Assembly (NCBI GenBank): GCA_937967425.1
Contig: CALBST010000378.1
Location: forward strand, 1-12,094
Source of the DNA: an uncultured Caulobacteraceae bacterium
Lineage (GTDB): Bacteria > Pseudomonadota > Alphaproteobacteria > Caulobacterales > TH1-2
DNA length: 12,094 nucleotides
Direction: 5' to 3'
Each line of letters begins with the position of its first letter. Position 1 is the stretch's first letter. Of the stretch, positions 7,695-12,094 are shown in pieces. The translations under genes were made by a program, and so were the position numbers. Under the pieces are notes generated by a model that was not told the DNA's origin, did not search any database, and saw only the letters and a list, made by a program, of their open reading frames with translations.

Positions 7695-8767
7695 CGTTCA
7701 CTTTGAATGACGATGCGCGCATGCTGAAGGACACGGCGCGTGATTTTTTCCGCGAACAGGCGCCGGTGGCGCGCCTGCGTAAGCAGCGCGATGCGAAGCA
7801 AAATGGCCGCGATCCGGATTTGTGGCGCGAGATCGCGGGGCTTGGCCTCGCTGGCGTGATCGTTCCGGAAGTGTATGGCGGCTCTGGCCTGGGATACGTC
7901 GCGCTGGGCGCGGTGCTTGAGGAGAGCGGGCGCACGCTTGTTGCCTCGCCGCTTCATTCTTCCGCGCTTGCGGGCGCAAGCGCGCTGCTGCTGGCCGGCA
8001 CGGATGCACAGAAGCAGGAATGGTTGCCGAAGATCGCATCGGGTGAGGTCATCGCAACGATCGCGGTCGATGAGGGCGCGCATCACGCGCCGGGCAAGTC
8101 GAAGCTCAAATATGAGGGCGGCAAGCTCACCGGCGCCAAGCAATATGTTGCCGACGGCCACATCGCCGATCTCATCATAGTTGTTGGTGCGGGTGCGCTT
8201 TATCTCGTGAAAGCCGATGCGGCCGGCCTCAAGCGCCGCGAACTGATCACGGCCGACAGCCGCGGCGCCGCAGACCTGACGTTCGAAGCAACGCCCGCCG
8301 AAAAGATGAGCGGCGGCGCCGACGTGATCGACGCGATCCTCGATCGTGCGCGCATTGGCCTTGCCGCTGAAATGGTGGGGCAGGCCAGTGAAGCGTTCGA
8401 GATCACCAGCGAGTATCTGAAAACACGCCGCCAGTTTGGTCAGGTGATCGGCGGCTTCCAGGCGCTGCAACATCGCGCGGCGAAGCTCTTCACAGACCTG
8501 GAGCTCACGCGCTCATGCGTGTTGGCGGCGCTCGATGCGCTCGATCGCAATGCGAATAACGTCGCGGAGTATGCGAGTCTGGCGAAGGCGCGCGCGTGTG
8601 AGACGCTGCATCTGGCGTCAAACGAGATGGTGCAGCTTCACGGCGGCATCGGCATGACCGATGCCCACGACGCGGGGCTCTATCTGAAGCGCGCCCGCGC
8701 CGCCGAAGCGCTCTACGGCGGCGCGAGCTTCCATCGCGATCGGTACGCGACGCTGCTGGGTTTCTAG
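7691..8767 (+). CDS. Acyl-CoA dehydrogenase-like partner subunit
   Basis: Shorter acyl-CoA dehydrogenase homologue of 358 residues. It has the N-terminal domain (LGLAGVIVPEVYGGSGLG), a reduced middle domain, and the C-terminal FAD/dimer motifs YLKTRRQFGQVIGGFQALQH and QLHGGIGMTDAHDAGLYLKR. The middle-domain motif YSEPGAGSD of the upstream gene is replaced by AVDEGAHH. Neither catalytic Glu position is filled: the helix corresponding to the upstream YER site reads DRARIGLAAEMVG, and the C-terminal site reads ALYGGASFHRD. It is therefore unlikely to work alone. It starts at ATG 7691 inside the stop of the upstream gene, with only a weak Shine-Dalgarno, which fits translational coupling. A complex with the upstream enzyme, with shared FAD sites, is the natural reading. 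It ends 34 bases before a convergent gene. Confidence 0.92.
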   Translation: MTFTLNDDARMLKDTARDFFREQAPVARLRKQRDAKQNGRDPDLWREIAGLGLAGVIVPEVYGGSGLGYVALGAVLEESGRTLVASPLHSSALAGASALLLAGTDAQKQEWLPKIASGEVIATIAVDEGAHHAPGKSKLKYEGGKLTGAKQYVADGHIADLIIVVGAGALYLVKADAAGLKRRELITADSRGAADLTFEATPAEKMSGGADVIDAILDRARIGLAAEMVGQASEAFEITSEYLKTRRQFGQVIGGFQALQHRAAKLFTDLELTRSCVLAALDALDRNANNVAEYASLAKARACETLHLASNEMVQLHGGIGMTDAHDAGLYLKRARAAEALYGGASFHRDRYATLLGF

Positions 8768-8801
8768 GCTTTCGGCCTCGAGACCCAGAAGAGACGCGCC
8801 C

Positions 8802-9653
8802 CTAGGCGGCGACGCGCGCGTCGGCGTCAAATTCCTTGCGCCAAGTGGTCACGAGCGCCCGGTTGTCATGATCCCATGGGTGGAAGCCAGGCTTGAACCA
8901 GGCGAGGAACAGCTTCCAGCCGCGGCCAAAGATGCCGGGTTCGCGCCACAGAAAGCGCTTCACGGCTTTCAGAGCGTCTTTCTTCGAGTAGCCGTCAGCC
9001 TCAAGCAAATGGGCGGCGTAGTTGGCGATGTTGCGCGGGAACATCACGCCAATGATCGCCATCACCATGCAGCGGCGGAAGTAGCGCTGGAACGGCGTCC
9101 AATCTTTCGTGGCGACCATGAAGACGTCGAAGGCGACTGCTTTGTGTTCGGTTTCTTCCATGGCGTGCCAGCGCCACATGCGTTCGACGCCGGGAGGGGC
9201 GCCGTTGAACAGGTGTTGGTTGGCGGCGTGGATGTCGGCCATCATCGAGGTGATGTGCTCAAGCGCGATGGTTGAGAGCAGCATGCGCATCGGACCGCGA
9301 GAACGGGCGATGCTGACGCGTTCTTTAATGCTCTCTTCGATGTAGGCGACATCGTAGAAGTCGCGGTCGATCAGTTGATTGAGTGTGTGGTGCTCGCGCG
9401 AATGGATCGATTCTTGGACGATGAAGCCCTTCACGTCTTCAGCCAGCTTGCCGTCAACACGATCGCGATAGGCGCGCACGGCATCGATGAACATCCGCTC
9501 GCCATCTGGGAATGTGAGAGAGAGTGCGTTGAAGACGGCCGTGCCAACCGGATCGCCGCCGAGCCAATGGCGGGCCTTCGCGTCCTCGAAATCGAAGCGG
9601 ATGTCGCGCGGCGGAATCTTCACGTCGACAGGGGTGGTTTTGGCGGTGGTCAT
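8802..9653 (-). CDS. PF10118-type 'metal-dependent hydrolase' with a ferritin-like di-metal signature
   Basis: Product of 283 residues resembling the family usually labelled predicted metal-dependent hydrolase (PF10118/COG3687); no hydrolase activity can be read from the sequence. The charged motifs are GERMF (Glu52), QESIHSREH (Glu81, His84, Glu87, His88), ALEHITSMM (Glu132, His133) and WHAMEETEHKAV (Glu166, Glu167, Glu169, His170). Read as Glu52, Glu81xxHis84, Glu132 and Glu167xxHis170, they reproduce the E-ExxH-E-ExxH ligand order and spacing of ferritin-like di-iron proteins. There is no signal peptide; an aliphatic stretch near 196-206 may be a buried helix. The start is ATG at 9653 on the minus strand, preceded by GAGGCAAGAG; the upstream extension runs into the tetR gene and is not conserved-looking. 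It is divergent from the TetR-type regulator, which probably controls it. Confidence 0.85.
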   Translation of the reverse strand: MTTAKTTPVDVKIPPRDIRFDFEDAKARHWLGGDPVGTAVFNALSLTFPDGERMFIDAVRAYRDRVDGKLAEDVKGFIVQESIHSREHHTLNQLIDRDFYDVAYIEESIKERVSIARSRGPMRMLLSTIALEHITSMMADIHAANQHLFNGAPPGVERMWRWHAMEETEHKAVAFDVFMVATKDWTPFQRYFRRCMVMAIIGVMFPRNIANYAAHLLEADGYSKKDALKAVKRFLWREPGIFGRGWKLFLAWFKPGFHPWDHDNRALVTTWRKEFDADARVAA

Positions 9654-9681
9654 GGCTCTTGCCTCGGGGAGGGGGCTAGAC

Positions 9682-9710
9682 TTGCTTGCATCGGCAAACT
9701 GGGCTCTACT
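9682..9710 (+). promoter_or_regulatory. Candidate promoter for a leaderless tetR mRNA
   Basis: TTGCTT at 9682-9687 (3 of 6 to TTGACA) and TCTACT at 9705-9710 (4 of 6 to TATAAT) are separated by 17 bases. Transcription would begin at 9717-9718, on the A of the tetR ATG. This fits the absence of any purine-rich Shine-Dalgarno before that ATG. Elements were found by eye. Confidence 0.35.
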
Positions 9711-9723
9711 GACAAAAATGTCA
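9710..9723. promoter_or_regulatory. TetR-type operator candidate over the divergent start region
   Basis: Perfect inverted repeat TGACA-AAAA-TGTCA. It covers the tetR start codon (9718-9720), the predicted tetR transcription start and the last base of its candidate -10. On the minus strand, 9724-9719 reads TTGACA, a full -35 hexamer pointing at the PF10118 gene, although no convincing -10 follows it. A regulator bound here could therefore repress itself and the divergent gene together. The symmetry is directly visible; binding by the adjacent regulator is inferred from position. Confidence 0.55.
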
Positions 9724-10323
9724 ATAAGCAAAATCAGCAAGGTCCGGGTTCGGCGCGCGCCTGCGGAGGCGCGCGACAACATATTGAATGCAGCTGAAAA
9801 ATTGCTGCTGGAACGGGGGCCGTTGGCGCTGAAGCTGGCCGATGTGGCCGCCGCCGCCGGCATCGCCAACGCCAGCGTCATCCACCATTTCGGTTCAATC
9901 GACGAACTGCACGCGGCGCTGATGGAGCGAATGGTGGCGCAGCTGATCGCCGACGTGTTGGCGATCGCCGATCAGGGCGGCGAGCGCGACGATCAGCAGG
10001 AGGCGGTGTTTCAGGCGCTGTTCGACGTGTTCGAAAAGCGCGGCGCATCGCGGCTGGCGGCGTGGCTCGAACTCACGGGCGAATGGCGGCGTATGACGCA
10101 CATCCGCGACGCGGTGCGCGATGTTGTAATGAAGCGCGCTTCGTTCGGCGATGTGACGCCACAGCAGGCGGAAGATTTGGTGCTGATCAGCGTGGCGATG
10201 GCGATGGGCGTCGGTCTGTTCGGCAACTCGCTCGCGGAGCTTATGGGTAAGCCCGAGGAGCATACCAGCGCGCTGGCGACGGAGGTGCTGCGCGTCTTTC
10301 ACGCCGCGCGGCGGTCTGAGTAA
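9718..10323 (+). CDS. TetR-family transcriptional regulator
   Basis: Regulator of 201 residues. The N-terminal DNA-binding domain (about residues 17-65) has the TetR pattern: ILNAAEKLLLERG, then the helix-turn-helix LKLADVAAAAGIANASVIHH and FGSIDELHAAL. The remaining all-helical part is the ligand and dimerisation domain, whose ligand cannot be predicted. The start is ATG 9718, since the frame upstream of it is antisense to the PF10118 gene and has no TetR-like sequence. No Shine-Dalgarno is present, and a promoter in the right place suggests a leaderless mRNA. A palindrome overlapping the start (9710-9723) is a likely autoregulatory operator. The divergent PF10118 gene is the obvious target. 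The gene ends five bases before the 3' end of a convergent tRNA-Pro. Confidence 0.92.
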   Translation: MSISKISKVRVRRAPAEARDNILNAAEKLLLERGPLALKLADVAAAAGIANASVIHHFGSIDELHAALMERMVAQLIADVLAIADQGGERDDQQEAVFQALFDVFEKRGASRLAAWLELTGEWRRMTHIRDAVRDVVMKRASFGDVTPQQAEDLVLISVAMAMGVGLFGNSLAELMGKPEEHTSALATEVLRVFHAARRSE

Positions 10324-10327
10324 TGAA

Positions 10328-10405
10328 TGGTCTGGGCGGCTGGACTTGAACCAACGACCTCCTGCTCCCAAGGCAGGCGCTCTCCGCGGGCTGAGCTACG
10401 CCCAG
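10328..10405 (-). tRNA. tRNA-Pro (anticodon TGG), CCA encoded
   Basis: The full cloverleaf is readable on the minus strand. The acceptor stem is CTGGGCG/CGCCCAG with discriminator A73 and an encoded CCA. The D stem is GCTC/GAGC with a 10-base loop. The anticodon stem is CCTGC/GCAGG with loop CTTGGGA (anticodon TGG, G37). The T stem is GTTGG/CCAGC (one G-T pair) with loop TTCAAGT. The C1-G72 pair and A73 fit bacterial proline tRNAs. It lies 12 bases after tRNA-Gln on the same strand, so the two are probably processed from one precursor. Its 3' end faces the tetR stop, and no clear terminator follows. Confidence 0.96.
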
Positions 10406-10417
10406 ACATTCATTTCA

Positions 10418-10492
10418 TGGATGCCCGTCCTCGACTCGAACGAGGATTTCCGGAACCAAACTCCGGCGTCCTACCAATTAGACGAACGGGCA
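10418..10492 (-). tRNA. tRNA-Gln (anticodon TTG), CCA encoded
   Basis: Minus-strand cloverleaf. The acceptor stem is TGCCCGT/ACGGGCA with discriminator T73 and an encoded CCA. The D stem is GTCT/GGAC with loop AATTGGTA. The anticodon stem is CCGGA/TCCGG with loop GTTTGGT (anticodon TTG). The T stem is CCTCG/CGAGG with loop TTCGAGT. The U1-A72 first pair is the known determinant for GatCAB amidation of Glu-tRNA-Gln, which suits an alphaproteobacterium using the indirect route. The U73 discriminator differs from the G73 of E. coli tRNA-Gln. Its 5' end is two bases from a compact double hairpin and 50 bases from the rtcB stop, leaving little room for a separate promoter. Confidence 0.95.
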
Positions 10493-10494
10493 GT

Positions 10495-10537
10495 GGCTCA
10501 CGCTTCCCGGTCACGCGAAGCGTGAGCCGGGAAGCGT
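10495..10537. repeat. Overlapping, mutually exclusive inverted repeats between rtcB and tRNA-Gln
   Basis: Two stem-loops share the same bases. Structure A pairs 10495-10506 (GGCTCACGCTTC) with 10517-10528 (GAAGCGTGAGCC), 12 of 12 matched, with a 10-base loop. Structure B pairs 10500-10516 with 10520-10537: ACGCTTCCCGG with CCGGGAAGCGT, and TCACGC with GCGTGA. That is 17 pairs around a GAA triloop with one bulged G (10526). Structure B should be more stable. No T-run follows on either strand, so it is not a standard intrinsic terminator. It could be a REP-like intergenic palindrome, an RNA processing element or a switch. Confidence 0.8.
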
Positions 10538-10551
10538 AAGGGCTAGCCCTT
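10538..10551. repeat. Perfect 14-base palindrome spanning the rtcB stop codon
   Basis: The sequence AAGGGCTAGCCCTT is fully self-complementary and contains the rtcB TAG stop (10543-10545 on the minus strand). As RNA it could fold into a five-pair stem with a CUAG loop, directly stacked beside the larger hairpin at 10500-10537. It may be part of the same element or chance constraint at the gene end. Confidence 0.55.
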
Positions 10552-11751
10552 CACGCACACGACTTGGCGCAGCGTGTGCACCACGTCGATCAAGTCCGAT
10601 TGCGCGGCCATGACGGCGTCGATGTCCTTGTAGGCCATCGGCGTTTCGTCGATCACGCCGGCGTCCTTGCGGCACTCCACGCCTTCGGTCGCCTTGCGGT
10701 GATCGGCGAGCGTGAAGCGCTTCTTGGCTTCGGTGCGCGACATCGCGCGGCCGGCCCCGTGCGAGCAGGTGCAGAACGAATCCTCGTTGCCCTTGCCGCG
10801 CACGATGAACGACTTTGCCCCCATCGAGCCGGGGATGATGCCAAGCTCGCCAACACCGGCGCGCACAGCGCCCTTGCGGGTCACCCACACGTCGGCGCCG
10901 AAGTGCCGTTCACGCGCCACGTAATTGTGGTGGCAGTTCACGGCGTGCTTCTCGAGCTTGAACTTGCGGACGTTGTCGCGGAGCGCACGCAGGGTGCGAT
11001 CCATCATCACCTCGCGGTTGGCGCGCGCATAGTCCTGCGCCCAGCCGACCGCCGCCACATAGTCGTCGAACAAGTCTTCGCCTTCCATGAAGAAAGCGAG
11101 GTCCTTGTCCGGCACATGGTAGCCGAGTTCGCGGCGGGCGAGTTCTTCACGAGCGCGCTCGATGAAGTACTTGCCGATCGCGTTGCCGGAGCCACGCGAA
11201 CCCGAGTGCAGCATCACCCAGACGCGGTCCTCTTCGTCGAGGCAGACCTCGATGAAGTGGTTGCCGCCGCCGAGGGTGGCGAGCTGGCCCGTTTGCGACT
11301 TCGCCGACGCCTTCGGGTGCTTATCGATGATCGCGCGGTAGCGTTCATCGAGGCCGGAGTCACGATAAGTGGTCTCCACCGAAGACGGCGTTTCGCGGTG
11401 ATTGCCGTTTGGCCCGTTGCCGTGCGGCACGTTTCGCTCGATCGCGCCGCGCAGGCGCGACAGCGAGTCCGGCAAATCGTTCGCCGTGAGCGAGGTGCGC
11501 ATCGCCATCATCCCGCAACCGATGTCGACGCCGACAGCGGCCGGAATGATCGCGCCATTGGTCGGGATGACCGAACCGACGGTCGCGCCGATGCCGTAGT
11601 GAACGTCGGGCATCACCGCGATGTGGCTGTGGATGAACGGCAGCGAAGCGACGTTGCGCAATTGGTTTTGCGCTTCGTGCTCCACCGGCACGCCCTTTAC
11701 CCAGGCCTTGATCGGCGCTCGCGCGCCTCGAATTTCTTCATAACCGGCCAT
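10543..11751 (-). CDS. rtcB: RNA-splicing ligase RtcB
   Basis: GTP- and Mn-dependent RNA ligase that joins 2',3'-cyclic phosphate or 3'-phosphate ends to 5'-OH ends, used in RNA repair or splicing. The 402-residue length is normal for the family. Active-site motifs are complete: GVDIGCGM (Asp76, Cys79 metal ligands), GGGNHFIE (161-168), LHSGSRGSGN (His182), NCHHN (272-276), GSMGAKSFIVRGKGN (308-322) and CSHGAGRAMSR with His331 as the guanylylated residue. The C-terminus ends DVVHTLRQVVCVKG. The start is ATG 11751 because AAGGAG lies seven bases upstream; an in-frame TTG at 11769 has no such site. It follows a small unknown gene by 14 bases, so the two are probably one operon. No archease gene is in view. 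The downstream tRNA-Gln/tRNA-Pro pair lies on the same strand. Confidence 0.97.
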   Translation of the reverse strand: MAGYEEIRGARAPIKAWVKGVPVEHEAQNQLRNVASLPFIHSHIAVMPDVHYGIGATVGSVIPTNGAIIPAAVGVDIGCGMMAMRTSLTANDLPDSLSRLRGAIERNVPHGNGPNGNHRETPSSVETTYRDSGLDERYRAIIDKHPKASAKSQTGQLATLGGGNHFIEVCLDEEDRVWVMLHSGSRGSGNAIGKYFIERAREELARRELGYHVPDKDLAFFMEGEDLFDDYVAAVGWAQDYARANREVMMDRTLRALRDNVRKFKLEKHAVNCHHNYVARERHFGADVWVTRKGAVRAGVGELGIIPGSMGAKSFIVRGKGNEDSFCTCSHGAGRAMSRTEAKKRFTLADHRKATEGVECRKDAGVIDETPMAYKDIDAVMAAQSDLIDVVHTLRQVVCVKG

Positions 11752-11765
11752 CACCGGTCTCCTTC

Positions 11766-11993
11766 TCAAACAACGTTTTTCATCAGGCTCGACAACGAAT
11801 TGCGATTGAGGCGCTGCATGTTTTTCAGCGCACGGTCTTCCATCGGTGCGTCAAACACCGCTTCGACCTCCCAAGAGCCTTCATCGTCCAGCGTTTCAAG
11901 TTCGACCCATGCGCCAACTTTCGCGCCGCGTGCTTCAATCCACGCGACGGTGCGTTCAGCGCCTCGCCGAAATCGGCATTGATAAACACGCAC
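11766..11993 (-). CDS. Small uncharacterised protein upstream of rtcB
   Basis: I do not recognise a named family. The 75-residue product begins VRVYQCRFRRGAERTVAWIE. Its first two thirds look beta-rich, with an aromatic/glycine rhythm (TVAWIE, AKVGAWVEL, GSWEVEAVF) suggestive of a small barrel. The end is helical and basic, containing the segment LKNMQRLNRNSL. There is no signal peptide or membrane segment and one cysteine (Cys6). The pattern of a basic strand, then a WI motif, then A-x-x-G, then GxWxV loosely recalls small phage proteins, a recollection I cannot test here. The start is GTG 11993, supported by AGGAG seven bases upstream; the in-frame GTG at 12035 lacks a site. It ends 14 bases before rtcB, so it is probably co-expressed and a possible RtcB partner. 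It is too short to be archease. Confidence 0.65.
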   Translation of the reverse strand: MRVYQCRFRRGAERTVAWIEARGAKVGAWVELETLDDEGSWEVEAVFDAPMEDRALKNMQRLNRNSLSSLMKNVV

Positions 11994-12021
11994 GCTTCTT
12001 CTCCTCGTTCCCGAGTTCAAA

Positions 12022-12059
12022 GCGGCCTGGAGCACAAATGAAAAACCCCTCCAGGCCGC
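12022..12059. promoter_or_regulatory. Inverted repeat competing with the adjacent terminator-like hairpin
   Basis: GCGGCCTGGAG (12022-12032) is perfectly complementary to CTCCAGGCCGC (12049-12059), 11 pairs with a 16-base loop. The right arm overlaps the left arm of the hairpin at 12040-12077, so both cannot form in one RNA. In a plus-strand transcript the 12022 arm would be made first, which is the order of an antiterminator or anti-sequestering stem. The pairing is directly visible; a regulatory role is inferred. Confidence 0.5.
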
Positions 12060-12077
12060 GCCTTGGAGGGGTTTTTC
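12040..12077. terminator. Strong bidirectional terminator-like hairpin
   Basis: Fourteen perfect pairs: 12040-12053 (GAAAAACCCCTCCA) with 12064-12077 (TGGAGGGGTTTTTC). Three more GC pairs are possible inside the 10-base loop if T12063 is bulged. It gives a U-tract on either strand; the minus-strand tract is the longer (TTTTTCATTTG). It lies upstream of the small gene at 11993, so its minus-strand use would be to end a transcript from beyond the window. The right arm also carries GGAGGGG six bases before an ATG at 12078, so on the plus strand it could instead mask a ribosome-binding site. Confidence 0.8.
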
Positions 12078-12094
12078 ATGCTCCGAGTCAAAAG

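Noticed and set aside
7454..8473. A 339-codon minus-strand open frame opposite both dehydrogenases.
   Set aside because: It spans the junction of two well-supported sense genes and shows no motif; it is best explained by codon bias.
8765..8805. CTAGG and CCTAG flanking the gap between the convergent dehydrogenase and PF10118 genes, considered as a shared terminator.
   Set aside because: Five pairs with a long loop and no T-runs; each arm simply contains a TAG stop codon.
10328..10492. tRNA genes as a possible integration (att) site of a mobile element.
   Set aside because: No integrase, no partial tRNA repeat and no foreign-looking genes are present beside them within the window.
10564..11982. 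A 472-codon open frame on the plus strand opposite rtcB and the small gene.
   Set aside because: It is the antisense shadow of rtcB, whose full set of active-site motifs is on the minus strand. The translation is rich in His, Arg, Ala and Val with no domain pattern, typical of GC-rich shadow frames.

Overview
This GC-rich window looks like chromosomal DNA of an alphaproteobacterium. The signs are an IleS with a degenerate C-terminal zinc finger, a BamF-type (DUF3035) lipoprotein, a tRNA-Gln with a U1-A72 pair suited to the transamidation route, and a promoter close to the Caulobacter housekeeping consensus. A Caulobacter/Hyphomonadaceae-like host is my best guess from style alone. Most of the window is ordinary core and metabolic gene content. 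I see no transposase, integrase, CRISPR array or phage structural gene.

Bases 1-6438 (+ strand) form an envelope-biogenesis block. They hold the 3' part of ileS, then lspA (lipoprotein signal peptidase), a BamF-like outer-membrane lipoprotein, and two overlapping secreted M16 peptidase genes. The first M16 protein keeps the zinc site and the second has lost it, so they should work as an active/inactive pair. LspA would process the neighbouring BamF-like lipoprotein. The M16 pair may act on periplasmic or outer-membrane peptides.

Bases 6507-8767 (+) hold two overlapping acyl-CoA dehydrogenase genes with complementary features: the first has the FAD motif and a candidate catalytic Glu, and the second lacks the Glu. 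This suggests one heteromeric FadE-type enzyme. Bases 8802-10323 hold a divergent pair: a PF10118-type 'metal-dependent hydrolase' on the minus strand, whose residues read as a ferritin-like di-metal site, and a TetR-family regulator on the plus strand. A perfect TGACA-N4-TGTCA palindrome lies over the regulator's start codon.

Bases 10328-11993 are all minus strand and RNA-centred. In transcription order they are a 75-residue unknown protein, the RNA ligase RtcB, a compact double hairpin, tRNA-Gln(TTG) and tRNA-Pro(TGG). The right edge (12022-12077) holds a strong bidirectional terminator-like hairpin. A competing inverted repeat overlaps it, and a Shine-Dalgarno plus ATG sits at its right foot. 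The least explained items are the two competing RNA structures (10495-10537 and 12022-12077), the small protein paired with RtcB, and the di-metal site of the PF10118 protein.
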